DNA of 64,000 nt from Engraulis encrasicolus (GCF_034702125.1 NC_085876.1:27343552-27407551); one strand, 5' to 3'. Shown: positions 10,799-24,366, counted from the stretch's first letter. The notes: generated from the sequence alone by a model not told the origin. Numbers and translations are program-made.

Positions 10799-11378
10799 TT
10801 TAAAGTAATCACCATCAGATTACACTCAGGTTAACATTACAAAGAAACCGTACAATTACAAAAAAAACAGACAGACACGCACGCATACAGGCACGTATGC
10901 AGATATGCCCACCCGCCCGCACACACGCACGCACACACACACACACAAACACACAAAGACATATAGATAGATCAGCAGATGGTTGTTTCTTTTTCTTTTA
11001 AATAATTGTGAATTTTCCAAAGGTTAAAGGTCACAGTTTGAGATTACCCACAACAACCAGCCCACGCACTGTACGGTACAGTAGTACTGTCCATGCTACA
11101 GATGTCATTGATGGGCCAGGTCCAAGGTCAAACCGTAGCCTACCTATTTTCTTTTCTTCTATCTCCTATTTTGTTTTCCCCATGAACACCTGGAACTGGA
11201 CTTATAGTAAATTTTGCTTCACACTAAATGTAGTACTATAACACTTAGAGAGTTGATTCAATATCTTCCAGACTATATTTGGTCCAAGAGTACTCTCTAA
11301 GTCAATCAAATTTCAATCAAATTGTATTTATATAGCACATTTCGTACATAGCACAATGTGCTCTCAATAGATATTTAA

Positions 11379-11979
11379 CCCTTGTAAGGTGTTCGTGTTT
11401 TGGTTCCATAGAAGGTGTTCGGGTCAATTTGACCCTGGCATATAGAGAACACAATGAAAAATGAAAAAAAAAAATCATAGTTCATATTCACCCTCATGTT
11501 CCCCTCACCCTGCCTGTGAATTTCTGTTTATTTATGTTTTTGGGAGATACAGAGAGAGAAACATAAGGAGACTGAAAGGTGAAGAAAGAGAGTAAACTCA
11601 ATCCAAGCTCTCGGATTGAACCACTAGTGCTCTCATCGCGCAAGGTTGAATCATTGATGAACAACTGAAGGACCAAACAATATCTGCAGTCCTTTTTTCA
11701 CACACTTCACCTTCTGCCTTGTCTACTCAACATGTGATCACTGTTGTATCAGAGAGCTTAGAAAATATTCATGTATAAACCCTCTCAAGTAATGTGGGTC
11801 AAAATGACCCAGGAACACCTCCTGTGTAATAGGTCACAACATTTTTTTTCATATTCATGTTCCTCACCGAAAATGAGCCAAAGCCAGTGAATCTCAGGGC
11901 GAAAGAATAATAACTGATACTATTTTTCTCAAGCCAAAAACTGAAAACGGGTTGAAATGACCCGAACACCTTGCAAGGG
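11379..11979. mobile_element. TTAA MITE with GTGTTCG/CGAACAC ends
   Basis: Ends CCCTTGTAAGGTGTTCG and CGAACACCTTGCAAGGG, flanked by TTAA at 11375-11378 and 11980-11983. Internal GGTCAAnnTGACCC palindromes occur near both ends. It is non-coding and piggyBac-like by target site. Confidence 0.85.
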
Positions 11980-12129
11980 TTAAATAAGCAAAGGAGGAAA
12001 ACACTTTACACACAATAAAATAATCAAAGCAAAAAAGAAAAGGGTGCATAAAAACAAGGAACTGGTCAGTGTGAGTTAACACAGCATTTTTTTTTACGGC
12101 GTAGTATAGAGCAGCCAAAGAAAAGGTAC

Positions 12130-12189
12130 CTGAGCATTGTGGAGGGCCGCACATATCATGATGACCACAAGCAGATGCAGAATCTTCAT
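12130..12189 (-). CDS. gene A, exon 1: signal peptide
   Basis: Twenty codons from ATG at 12187-12189: Met-Lys followed by a hydrophobic core (ILHLLVVIMICAAL) and a polar end, HNAQ. A GTACCT donor follows immediately. The junction is phase 0 and joins in frame to ITETTT of the large exon, 1,809 bp away, for a predicted preprotein of about 613 residues. The 5' UTR and promoter upstream (above 12190) are not obvious; no clear TATA is seen. The same design occurs in the genes at 20374-21186 and 48397-51856. Confidence 0.75.
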
Positions 12190-13636
12190 CCTAGAGATGG
12201 TATAGAACCAGAGACAGGTACAGATCAGGCCGCGCATAGACAGTACGGCTGCAGGCACTCACGAGAGGCTCAGAGGGTTGTTGAGGATGCTGGGCTGGCG
12301 GCCGAGTGGCAGAGTGAAAATTGTGGTTAAAAAAAGATATCTGGTTATTGTCTGGTTATTTGGTGTCCCTACTCCCAGGCCAGACTTGTGGATGTGCAGA
12401 TTTTAACCTACTCCTTCAGAGTGACAATTGCGCCCATTCTAGACCGTCCTCCTCTATGGGTTGTGGTGCGTTTCGATAACGTCAGGGGCGTGTGTGTTTC
12501 TGACCTCACCTTGGCGTTGCCCCGAAACGCCTTTTTCTTGGTACTAACTGTGCAATTCACAGGAAGCGTGATGTTAATGTGGGTCTCCATTCACAATGAA
12601 ATTACGAAAATTATATGGATCTTAACATAAACATGGACATGGCAAACTCACTTGCATGAAAAAGATGGTCACAAGCACTATCACAAAAAATGTTTTCAAG
12701 CTCTTCACTGTATTCCTGTGCTATACGCAGTAGATTGCGTGAAGAGTGACAGCTAATGAAAAAAAAAACCTTTCATTGAAAAAGAAAAGAAAAAAACACT
12801 TTCATTCACAATGAATTCAACATTCACAATGANATACTGAGCATTTCCCGGTGGGATGACAGTCCTCACAGCCATTGGTGCTGTTGAGTTTTTTTTTTTT
12901 GGCTACATTTTAATTTGAATGGTTCACTATTACAGTGGATCTACCATATTAGGTGCAGTGTAACAATATTTAATACCATGTAATACCAGTGTAACATCAT
13001 ACACCTATTTTGTACTTACATCTAGGGTTAGGGTTGGTACATGGTATTACACTTGTATTACACAATTAAATATTGTTACACTGGTTTATTACATTGTACC
13101 TAATGTAGATCCACTGAAATAGTGAACCATTGAAACAATGTGTTAACTTTTTAAAAATGTTCTTAGAGACCGGCCCACAATTTATAGGGGGACACACAAA
13201 AATGCCACCAGAGATGGTTTTACCAATACACAGACTAGGGAATTGCCTGGGGCCCCCAAAAAACGTTCCACTGTATGTGGCCCCCAACAGTCAGCCTCTC
13301 CTTGTGAAATACCAGCAAAAATAATTCAGGAGGGCCCCATGTCCATATTTTGCCTAGGGCCACTGCTTTTTTTCTTTCAACTCTTGTCCATACCTGCTCT
13401 TCCACCAAGCCATGACAGTCAACAGAGGCATTCTACAGTATAATTTACATGGAAACGAAACCTATCGCTTCGTTGGCATGTTCTGCTGTCATTGACGTTA
13501 TAAGGAGGGAGGCCCCACGAGGAAGCAATGATAAATAAATAGTGCAGGTTTTCTTTTGATAAAGAAATTAGGGTGTAGGTGTAGAATTTTGTTTATCATA
13601 CTTGCATGTCAGTATTCTCACGCACATGCAGCGTGT
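12190..13636. other. gene A upstream region and inverted-repeat element
   Basis: The first 400 bp are the probable 5' flank of gene A. One ambiguous base (n) is at 12833. An inverted repeat spans about 12918-13131: arms of about 85 nt begin AATGGTTCACTATTACAG and return as its complement, around a centre with TAGGGTTAGGGTT. It is probably a MITE. No gene is seen in 13132-13636. Confidence 0.5.
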
Positions 13637-15200
<1,564 letters not shown>

Positions 15201-15340
15201 TGTTCCACCAGTGGGATGCTGTAATAGTCATTGAATAGTGAACTACTAGCACTACACTACTATGACACAACACAGGGACTTTAGTAACTACGACTTGACT
15301 TTTGCCATTTTGGTAACAGCAAATTTATAACGCTGTGTCG
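15201..15340. repeat. dispersed repeat M2, copy 1
   Basis: Shares with 18790-18930 and 19288-19362 a block that starts TTCCACCAGTGG and continues through a chain of ACTACACTACTATGACA-like words. The element type is unknown. Confidence 0.5.
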
Positions 15341-15744
15341 CTGTACGTAATGACTTCTGATGACATTTTAAAGGATAATTTCTGCCCATTTCGACATGAA
15401 GTTGTAATACTCACACTTTTGACAAAGACAAAACAACCAAAATGAAAACAATATATCTTCCCCTCTTTACAGGACTGAGATAATAAAGCACTAAGTACAG
15501 GTAGGCCAAACAATGATTCGCCAGTTTTACTGAAATGAAATACCACACAGTCAGTGAAATGGTAGTATCAGAGAGGAAGTCCATCACACAAAGAGGAAGT
15601 TCGTCTTCGATATCAAGTGAAGAAATGGCTGAGCAAATGTCTATATTCAGTTGGCTGCTTGGTAGCCTACTATTCTGAAAGTTATTTTCAGTGTTGGCCT
15701 AGTGTTGGCCTAGTTACTGCAATCTTTCAAGTTTGGTTACTTAA

Positions 15745-16103
15745 AGGTACACTGTGCAAGATTTTTAGCTGTTTATTTCCAGAACTCATGCTACCCATTC
15801 ACTAATGTTACCTTTTTCATGAATACTTACCACCACCATCAAATTCTAAGTATTCATTATGACTGGAAAAATTGCACTTTTCATACACGAAAAGGGGGAT
15901 CTTCTCCATGGTCCGCCATTTTGAATTTCCAGAAATAGCCATTTTTAGCTGCAAAAATGACTGTACTTGAGCCATACTAGAAAATATTAGTTTATTACTT
16001 AGTAAACTTTCATGAAAAGATCAAATTTGGCAATAGGCAACCCAGTTTCAATGAGCAGCATAGTTGCAGTACCTTTTTTGACCATTTCCTGCACAGTGTA
16101 CCT
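15745..16103 (-). mobile_element. TTAA MITE, family M1, copy 2 (reverse)
   Basis: Flanked by TTAA at 15741-15744 and 16104-16107. The sequence is the reverse of the copy at 10436-10798, including the CCATGGTCCGCCATTTTGAA marker. Confidence 0.9.
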
Positions 16104-16639
16104 TTAAAAAGGACTAGGAGTGAAAATACCCTAAATGATTACACTGTCACAAACTTGTCAGGACAAGCAAACCGAACTGAGAACACGTCAATAAAGGTCT
16201 CAGTAGAGTTCAGTTTCGAGGGGGTTGGGTATAACTGTTAGATTGAAGTAACTGGGCCGAGACTGGAAATTACTGTCAGAGTATGGTAACTGGGACACTT
16301 GTGGGCCGAGGACCAAGCCAGAATTGGGCCAACTGTCAGACACTCGCAAATTAGAAGTGGGCCTACAGTGGGCCAGATAAACTTTGCTATTATATGTTCA
16401 TCTGACTTCAAATAGCCTATTAATGTGAAATGATTCATGATATAGTCATCAGGGCATTTATAATAATAACGTCTTCATGCATGCAAAGAAATAGGTACAT
16501 TTTGTCATATAGCAACCAATCTTGTTTGTCAGAGTGTGAGCGTGAGTTTGTCATAACGTGTGAGAAAAATATTAGGACGAGCGATCAGACGGCATATGCA
16601 ACTGTGTTGAAACTACATTACAGTAAGTACCTGTAGTGA

Positions 16640-16860
16640 AGTGAAGTGACGTGAAATCCCACCTGGCAAACTCCAACTGCCATTGTCATTGTGCCACAGC
16701 TCCACACTCCACAGCACACAAGTGCTCACTGCACACAACTAAATTGCATTTATGCCTCACCTGTGCAAGGGGGTAGCCCCCAATGGTGCCCCAAGGGAGC
16801 AGTGCGGCTGGGCGGTGCCATGCTCAGGGTACGTAGATGTGCGATCTACAGTTACTGGCT
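16640..16860. repeat. SINE-like or LINE-tail-like fish repeat
   Basis: Text such as GCCCCAAGGGAGCAGTGCGG and GTGCTCACTGCACACAAC resembles a very common fish interspersed repeat. No A/B boxes or target duplication could be fixed. Confidence 0.3.
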
Positions 16861-16865
16861 GTGTT

Positions 16866-17201
16866 AAGCCTCATTCACACACGTCGCTGCTAGTTACTCG
16901 CTCAGCAAGTTAAGTCAATAGAATGTCTACTGTATGTGTCCCAGCGAGACAAGGAGGCGAGCAGGTGAGGCGTATACAAGCCATGCGATGTGGGCAGGTA
17001 GGTTCCGAGTTGAAAATATTTTAGCTTTGAATGAGGCGAGTAAGCGAGTAACCAATTGGAATGCAGAGTTCGCTACTTCTCGCCTGTGTATTGGCAGTTA
17101 AAACCGCGGGAACGTTTAGCAAAGGTTCCATGAGCAAGTGGCGAGTAGGCGAGTGAGTGAGAAGCTAGTAAATAGCAGTGACGTGTGTGAACGTAGCTTT
17201 A
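16866..17201. mobile_element. MITE with CATTCACACACGTC ends
   Basis: Left AAGCCTCATTCACACACGTC and right GACGTGTGTGAACGTAGCTT are inverted repeats. The interior is rich in GGCGAGTAAGCGAGT-like words. The target duplication is unclear. Confidence 0.6.
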
Positions 17202-17598
17202 TACTCCCCCTTTACACTGTATAGTATAGTTAGCCTATATTGTAGTTTATTATGTCATATTAGTTTATCATGTTTCCTGTTGCACTTACATGGCCTCAGG
17301 GACGCACTAACTCCATAAAGTTCTAAAAGTGGGTGTTCAGAAAAAGAAGTGACACAGCCCATGTCAGGGGGGCCTTGGCTGGAATCTAGTATGTGGGGGG
17401 ACTTGTCATGGTTAAGTTTTGGAACTCCTGGTCTAGACATTGTGAGAGTTAGTACAGCAGCATATTGTTGACTGGCATTAGTCTGGTCTCTCCAATTGAG
17501 GGAGCGGTGTCGGCAGCTGGCTAGATTCACAGGAAGATCCGCTCCGCTTCCACGCTTAACATTTGACATTTTATAGCCATAGTCTTATCAGTTACTGC

Positions 17599-17665
17599 AG
17601 TGGTTCCCAAACTGGGAGTCGGGACCCCCGGGGGGCCACAAAGGTCCTGCAGGGGGGTTGTGGAG
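17599..17665. repeat. hAT-like end fragment (CAGTGGTTCCCAAAC)
   Basis: One terminal sequence of the family seen complete at 46091-46345. The right end is missing, probably lost to a later insertion. Confidence 0.5.
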
Positions 17666-17679
17666 AGAGGGGAATACTT

Positions 17680-17830
17680 GCATAAGTTCAAGTTCAAGTT
17701 CAAGTTGGTTTTATTGTCAATTTCTTTACATGCACTGGTCACACAAAGAATTTGTGCACTTGTAGAGACTTACTTGTGCACAATCCCTGAACCAAAAATA
17801 CAAAAATACTTGCATGAAACATATAGGCCT
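17680..17830 (+). mobile_element. LINE 3'-tail fragment with (AAGTTC)n
   Basis: Four AAGTTC units followed by GGTTTTATTGTCAATTTC and a CACACAAAGAATTTG-like segment. From memory this resembles the 3' region of Rex-type fish LINEs, in reverse. No coding remains. Confidence 0.4.
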
Positions 17831-19906
17831 ACAATTACATATACAGTATGATGACAAAATTAGTGGACAAAAAAGTTTTGTGTCATGGAATATTTGGAAT
17901 ATGATGTGGGAGGGGGTTACAAACATATGTGCAGATCCAAAAGGGGCTCCCATCCCAGCACAACAAAAATGGGAATTGTGTGTATGTTTGAGTTCATATA
18001 GGAACACACACTGTAGTATCAGGCTTTTCACTTGCAAATTCTACCGAGACTGACAAGGGAATAACAACGCATGTGCTGAGGAACATGCAGGTTTTGGAAA
18101 CTGACCACCATCAGGAATAATATGGTGTGAAAAGTTACCAACTGCTACAAAAGGGTAATCTGTTTTAATCTTGTAAAAAAAAAAACAAGTAAACCACCAA
18201 TAAAGAGGCATGGACAAAGTCTGCAAGTTTTAAACATTGTTCAATGGAGGAGCTTCTTTCAGCAAACTCAAATTTCACTCTCTGGTCTGTCTCTCCCTTC
18301 ACTGTCCTTTTTATTATTTTAGAATACTTGACATCCGGACAGATACGTTTCCTATCTTCCAAATTTAAATTCACCAACTGTCATTACAGTCTCCGAGTGT
18401 TTCCTGTTATTCGATTCAGTCTTAAAGGAGTGAACCTGTTTTTATTCTGTGTAACTTCAAGGAGTTAGACCTTCTTTCCTTTCACTGTTTGGTTACATGT
18501 GTGAAGTTATAACTAAGCACAAAACATTTTTCCTTTAATTATGATAAAAACAAAGTATAAAAAGCTTCTAATTAGATTCACAAACCTTTAAGAAAGTTGT
18601 AGACTATTCTGAGAGAGAGCTTTCCTCTCACCCAAAATGTTCATGCACTAAAATGTCCTTGTTAGGCCACACCGGCGCATTTATACATATTCATGTCCTC
18701 TATGGTAAGGTTCTTTGGAGACTTTTGTCTGCTCAATGTCATATACATGCAGTATCATCCAGGATCAGCATATGCGTAGCCCTTTACGCCGTTCCACCAG
18801 TGGAACACTGTCACTGAAAAAAACAAACTTTACTACCATAGTACAACACCACTATGACATGCAGTGCACAGAGCCTTTAGTAATACATTATGACCGCCAT
18901 TCTGGTAGCAGTTAATTTATAACAGGGGCCATGTCATACTGGGTAAAGAAACAATCAAATCCTATTCACCGTCTTCAACATATTGTGCAAGCCGTACAGT
19001 TATCACTCAAAGTAAATTTGTAAAAGTGCAAATTTTGGCTCAAACAGGACACATTTCAAATATATGGCATTCCAACCAAGTGAACTGGGATATTGCACAT
19101 AAATTCCATTCAAGACAAAATCTCGGTTTTTGACAGAGGTATGAACATGCAGGAAAATATGAATCTTGCACCAACGTCACCTTTTCAAAACACCACAGGG
19201 CATGCAAATGAAATAGATGTAATCTCTTGGGCATAAAACTACTTCCTCTAACGCCTCATCCTAAACGTGGAGCCTCATGATGCACGCCATTCCACCAGTG
19301 GAACACTGTAATAGTCATCGAAAAGTTAACTACCATAGTACTACACTACTATCACATAACACATACATCTGATGTTTCCAGTTTTGCACATTTCTTTCTC
19401 TGTATTTGGCTGTAATTGCAACAATGCCGAGTCACAATGGATGAGGCCTTGCATATCAACATCAATTACAGACTCACCTTTCTTCTTGTTGAATGATTTG
19501 AATAAACTGATTCAATGATAGATGGATGGATGGATGGCTTGAAGGTTTAAAAAAAAAAAAAAAAAAAAAAAACGCCTCCATGATAGGTGACGGAAGCAGT
19601 CTGTTATCTGTGGTGGAAAAGGTGGCTATCTACAGTCGTCCTGGGATATGGCACAGTGGGCGATTTCCTTATTGGTTTTTCCTGTGCTGCCACTGTACGG
19701 GAAAGGCCTGTGCATTGCAGCGATAACCGTCCAAGCGTGTTGTTCTCCATTGAAAGGTTGCGGCAATAATATCTGTCTTGATTTTACGATCGGAGGCCAT
19801 CATAGTTCTAGGTACAGTGCCATAATAAATCAATGGAGGACAAAAAAAACCTGAACACTTAAGCAACACGTTTTCTCACAGTTGGTCCGGTAATAAAGGC
19901 ATTTCT
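17831..19906. other. unassigned DNA with repeat M2 copies 2 and 3
   Basis: Holds the TTCCACCAGTGGAACACTG repeats at about 18790-18930 and 19288-19362, a short (GATG)n at about 19522 and an A-run at 19547-19572. No gene is supported. Confidence 0.4.
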
Positions 19907-19912
19907 TTTATT
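19907..19912 (-). terminator. candidate polyadenylation signal for gene B
   Basis: AATAAA on the minus strand, about 460 nt past the gene B stop codon. It is one of several A/T-rich options. Confidence 0.25.
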
Positions 19913-20296
19913 CATGATTCAAACATAAGGCACAGGAGATTAGTGCTGTACAGTACAGAGTTGAGAGTCCTTATTTATGTGGTTTACAGCTTATGGAAAA
20001 GTGCATTATTAAGAACAATAGCATATATATGTGCAAAATCAATATGCATAAGACCTCTACTCATTACATTATTAAAATACAATCATACGAGGAGAAAATA
20101 ACTCTTATTTACAGATGATATGCAAACATCTACAAAAAAAAACCCAAAATCAAAATAAAATGTATAACGTTGCTTTCATTGAAAATTGTTTAGCCTATGT
20201 GGCCTTGCATAACATTCACTATAAGCTCAAGAACTTTTTATCCCTCATTCTGGTGACCATCAAGGCACTTTTTTCCGGATCAGTCTTGGGCTCTGT

Positions 20297-20356
20297 GTGA
20301 GTGTGTATGTGAGTGTGTGTATGTGTGTGTGTGTGTGCGTGTGTGTGTGCGTGCGT
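20297..20356. repeat. (GT)n microsatellite in the gene B 3' UTR
   Basis: Imperfect GT/GC tract 18 bp beyond the gene B stop codon on the minus strand. Confidence 0.85.
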
Positions 20357-20373
20357 GGTGTAGGGTTTGTTCC

Positions 20374-20625
20374 TCACAGCAGCAGCAGCAGGGCGATGCC
20401 GCTGGCGACGGAGGTCAGGAGGAGACAGGAGGCGAGGGAGCCCATCTGTGCTGTTGCGCCACTGGCTGTGGTGGCAGGGGTGGTGTGGGCGCTGGTGGCG
20501 GCGCTGGTGCCTGGTTGTTCAGTGTTTGCGCTAGATGATGGTGACGGGGCACCTGCCGTAGTGCTGCCAGGCGCGGCTGATGAAGACGGTGGGGCTCCTG
20601 ATGCTGTTGAGTCGCCTGCTGTGGT
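20374..20625 (-). CDS. gene B, exon 2: short mucin-like stalk with GPI-signal-like tail
   Basis: A minus-strand acceptor (tatctatccag at 20626-20636) opens an 84-codon exon ending in TGA at 20374-20376. About 60 residues are almost entirely Ala, Ser, Thr, Pro and Gly (TTAGDSTASGAPPSSS at the start). They are followed by QMGSLASC and a long hydrophobic end finishing in six Leu, with no charged tail. This matches the anatomy of small GPI-anchored sialomucins such as CD52 and CD24 (length and layout only, no residue-level orthology claimed). Its GSLxSCLLL motif is shared with the tail of gene A. The local sequence is much more GC-rich than its surroundings. The forward strand is also open here, which is a by-product of composition. 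Confidence 0.75.
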   Translation of the reverse strand, partial: TTAGDSTASGAPPSSSAAPGSTTAGAPSPSSSANTEQPGTSAATSAHTTPATTASGATAQMGSLASCLLLTSVASGIALLLLL

Positions 20626-21120
20626 CTGGATAGATAAAAAAATATATTTTTACATTATTTTTTAACATTTTAAACAATCATTAAATTATATAACTGTTAC
20701 ATCGAAATTAATAGTGTCTCATCATGTTCATTTGTTTCAAGAACTGAGATGGCAAACCAAACGTGGAATAAGCAGCATTAAAAAAAACTAAATCCAAATG
20801 TTTTACATTTGATGTAAAGCTCTCAGTTATTTTAAAATATGAATAAACTTTATGGAAACACGTCCCCACTTATGTCCATGACTGAGTAGTAAGTATGACA
20901 CGGCAATGCAAATTTTAAGTGCGTCAGTACAGTAGGTTGCAAGACATCATCATAAAAGTTTTCACCAAAAACAAACCAACAAATAAAATCTGTCTTAAAA
21001 AAATGTCTGATAACAGATTAAATACATAATAATAATAACGATGAAAACGTTTTGGTGAAAGTAAAGCAGAAATTCCAGCAAAAAATACATAAACACTAGA
21101 TGAAATGAGCAAAAACTTAC
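20626..21120 (-). other. gene B intron
   Basis: Phase-0 intron of 495 bp, GTAAGT donor and CAG acceptor on the minus strand. It is AT-rich, with no recognisable repeat. Confidence 0.7.
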
Positions 21121-21186
21121 ATTTTGTGCCGTTGCCAACGCAGCTAGCAGGAGCACGCTGCAGATTGCCAGAACCACACACTTCAT
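21121..21186 (-). CDS. gene B, exon 1: signal peptide
   Basis: Twenty-two codons from ATG (21184-21186): Met-Lys, a strong hydrophobic core (VVLAICSVLLLAAL), small residues ATA at a likely signal-peptidase site, then QN. A perfect GTAAGT donor follows at 21115-21120. Phase 0 joins it to exon 2 for a preprotein of about 105 residues; the mature peptide would be about 50-60 residues after both ends are processed. Reading through the donor gives a different frame with no mucin features, so the spliced form is favoured. A TATA box lies about 190 bp upstream. Confidence 0.78.
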
Positions 21187-21374
21187 GGCGGGAAAGAGGA
21201 CAGACGCGTCTTACTGATAACTTCGCTGGAGCTGCCTGCTGGTTTCAACAATTTAGTGTACGTGTGTTTGTGACAAACGAGAGCTCCTGAGCAAGTGGTT
21301 GTGTGTGTGCGTGAGTGTGTGTTCACTGTACGGTTTCCTGCCAGAGTAAAATGAGGTGGGCTCATGGCTCAGAG

Positions 21375-21382
21375 CTTTTATA
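21375..21382 (-). promoter_or_regulatory. TATA box of gene B
   Basis: TATAAAAG on the minus strand, 189 bp upstream of the gene B ATG. It implies transcription starting near 21345-21352 and a 5' UTR of about 160 nt. Confidence 0.5.
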
Positions 21383-21726
21383 TTGACCACCTTTTTTTGG
21401 TTTTGTACTCCTTCCTCCAGGAAGCTGTGTCCATGGTAACGACACTGGAGCCCTGGCAGGCAGGGTGGCAGCAGATAGGCTATGTTAGAAGCCAGTTGCC
21501 CCTTTTATAGCTTAATTGTTTTATATCCTCCTCGAGTTATAGGCCTACTCTTGATTTATGATGATCCGCGATGTATAACAGCGTTTGTGTAGCTGCAGCT
21601 GAATGCTGTGCAAATTCAAGTCAAACACTCCTATTCAATTCACCATGTATACAGACATCAAAAACACACGTAAAAAGAAAAGGCAAAATGTATTTTTTTT
21701 TTAATTTAACTTATCTATGATTACCC

Positions 21727-22262
21727 TATATTACCAAAAGTATTCACTGACCTACCTTGACTCACATATGAACTTAGGCCTAACTGCCATCCACCTTTTG
21801 CAGCTATTACAACTTCAACTCATCTGGGAAGGCTGTCCATTAACTTGAGGAGTGTGTTTCTAGATTTCTTTTGGCCATTCTTTCAAAAGTGCATTGGTGA
21901 GGTCACACATTGATATTGATCGAGAAGGCCTGGCTCTCAGTCTCTGCTCTAAGTCATTCCAAAGGTGTTCTATCAGGTTCAGGTTAGGACTGGTGCACGC
22001 CAGTCAAGTTCCTCCTTACCAGACTCTGTCATCCATGTCTTTATGGACCTTGGTTTGTGTACTTGTCCACACACCTGTTGGAAGAGGAAGGAGCCTGCTC
22101 CAAACTGTTCCCACAAGGTTGGGAGCATGGAGTTGTAGCATTGGTATCCTGAAGCCTTCAAACATCACTGGAATTAAGGAGCCAATCCCAATTCCTGAAA
22201 TACAACCCCACACCATACCATGGAGCTGTGTGGCAATTAACTACAGAAAGTCAAGCACCTCT
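21727..22262 (-). mobile_element. Tc1/mariner-like remnant, transposase on the minus strand
   Basis: The left end TATATTACCAAAAGTATTC is an inverted-repeat terminus I know from fish Tc1-like elements. The adjoining 480 bp read on the minus strand as the C-terminal half of a Tc1 transposase: a MVWGCISG block, a poorly kept HDxxPVHK-like segment and a TWM/LDW stretch, broken by frameshifts and stops. The N-terminal half and the right terminus are missing. Non-functional. Confidence 0.75.
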
Positions 22263-22274
22263 TTGCAATATACA

Positions 22275-22345
22275 CTTTAGAGTATAGAGTTAGTCGAGTA
22301 GAGTATCATTTATTAAGCCAGAGGGAAATTAAGGTGTCCAGTAGC
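22275..22345. repeat. LINE-tail-like fragment
   Basis: GAGTAGAGTATCATTTATTAAGCCAGAGGG-type sequence, related to the tail at 7773-7850. Weak support. Confidence 0.3.
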
Positions 22346-22705
22346 AGGCATATATAAATACAGAAAAAACACAGAGACAAAATTAAAAAACTGGAAAAGT
22401 GTTGAAAGTGTCCAGGTGTCTAAAAAAAATCAACTATGCCTATAATCCAAGGAAGAAATCAGGGTCAAGTATCAATTGAAGAGCCGGGAATCCACAGGTT
22501 GCCCACTATGTGTGACCACACCCCTCTTAACACTCCTCACGTCCCCCAACCCCCCGGCCTGCCACTTTGTGACCGTTCTTGCATTTTCTTATAATAAAGC
22601 TGACAGTTGAATGTGGAACACTTAAACCTTTGGCCAGGTCAAGTGCTTGGGACACCTGATTCTGATCATTTGGATGGGTTAGCAAATCATTTTGATAATT
22701 TAGGG

Positions 22706-23526
22706 TGCATTCACACCTACCCCGTTTGGTCCGGACCAAACGACCAAACAGACCAGATTTCCGTTGGTTCGGACCTGTTGAGATGGCCTGATCATATCTA
22801 TGGGCCCACACCAACATGCCAAAGCGGGCAATTTAAATGACCTTCGTTGTCTTCATCACAGAACTAATCACAAGTATCCCACTTACTGAAAAACTACACA
22901 TAACACACCCAACACACAGCTAGCAAGCTATGGGGATAACTGTTAACTGCTAACATTATAGGTTATTGCTGATTCTTATCAGAATCTGAACTGTAGCCTA
23001 CAGTATTTTCTCCCGTTTTCTTAAAAGCCATTTTCGGAATTTTGCCTCAATTGACATTTGGTCTAAAATGTCTGTGATGGGTAACGACTCTATGATTAAC
23101 AGAGTAGCCCATCTATCTTTTTGACATGTAAGCATTGGCTACTTCATCCTCATTCAAACAACACAATAATGTAGGCCCACATTTGCGATACTTTTTAGGC
23201 AATTTTTTTATTAATATATTGTGGCACACAAACCACTCTGTGGAATCTAGACTCTGCTTCCCATGAATCGACAAACGACGGAAGTTCACGAGGTACAAAA
23301 AAGCAAAATGTCAGGGATTAGGTTCGGCCTGCTTTCACACCTCCAAAAGGTCCGCACCAGGGTTTGTTGGTCCGAACCGAGCATGACCTTTCCGATCGGA
23401 CTCGGTCCGCTTGCTTGGTGCAGACCAGAGTTCAGTGATCTGCATTCAGACCATCTCAAAAGGTCCGAACCAACAAAAATCTGGTCAATTTGGCCCGGAC
23501 CAAACGGGGTAGGCGTGAACACGCCC
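22706..23526. mobile_element. MITE with GGTCCGGACC palindromic ends
   Basis: Left GGGTGCATTCACACCTACCC and right near-complement (GGGTAGGCGTGAACACGCCC). Several GGTCCGAACC/GGTTCGGACC words lie at both ends, a family look known from fish hAT/Harbinger-type MITEs. The interior is AT-rich and non-coding. Confidence 0.65.
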
Positions 23527-24301
23527 TGAATGCAGTCCACCGAACTCTGGTCCGGACCAAATAAGGGGACTGAGTCCGTCCACGATGATATTAGGCCTAG
23601 CAACATTCTTGCTTCTTGCTTTTTTTCATTGGCTAGAATCTGTTTTCAGCTTTTGTCCAGGTCAGCCTTTTTTATATACATAAACTCATGAGAACAGGGA
23701 ACAGGAAAACATATTTAAAACTACCTAAAGTAGGAAGTTGGTTCTGAAGCTTAAAAGCATAAGGCTATTATGAAAGTCATAATTGGAATGCTGTAATTTC
23801 TGCCTATTTTATATCAGTTTAAAGCCCGATTCGGACGGGACTTTTATTACCTATGGACCCCCGGTAATTCGGAATAATTACAGAGAATGTCTGAGTTCTT
23901 AGTCCTGTGCGAATGTGCCATGTCTGCGATTTGTGAGGTAATAATTCCGCCGCGAATTACCTACTGTATTTCGGCGAAACTCAGACGTCCTGGGGTAATT
24001 TTACATAGGCGCGCCGTCTGAACTCCCTTTAGTGCAATATCTTAGCTCCGAAATATAAAGTAATCGTTCAGTTTGTGACAAGCATGAAAATTGGTATACA
24101 TATAGCCAAAGGCATTCCAAAAAGATCTGGATATGGAGCCATCATGAGTTTTCAATATGGTGCCCATGGCAGCCATTTTTCAAAATGGCCACCAGCAACA
24201 GCAGTTTTCTAATGAGTAATGGATATAATATGATATCTTAGACATATTTACCATTCATAGTACTTGGTAAATGTCTTATGAATAATTTAAAAGTTGTCAT
24301 G

Positions 24302-24366
24302 AATATTCAAGATGGCCGCCATTTTCAAGATGGCCGCCATTTTCAAGATGGCCGCCATTTTCAAGA
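24302..24366. repeat. tandem AAGATGGCCGCCATTTTC (x3)
   Basis: Three units of an 18-19-bp near-palindrome in the left arm; the right arm has only one or two diverged units (about 29525). Confidence 0.85.

Larger units (their letters stand above)
10321..12129 (-). other. gene A intron
   Basis: Phase-0 GT-AG intron of 1,809 bp on the minus strand. It holds two TTAA MITEs (10436-10798 and 11379-11979), a CA-rich patch near 10925-10950 and a LINE/SINE-like scrap near 11325 (ATTTATATAGCAC). Confidence 0.7.

Noticed and set aside
12995..13045. Interstitial telomere repeat (TTAGGGTTAGGG)
   Set aside because: Only two units at the centre of a MITE-like inverted repeat; too short to mean a telomeric fusion.
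20297..20665. Plus-strand 122-codon frame over gene B
   Set aside because: Antisense of the GC-rich gene B exon, starting in a GT microsatellite.
24302..24366. CRISPR-like short repeat array
   Set aside because: Only three units, directly abutting with no unique spacers, inside a eukaryotic transposon arm.
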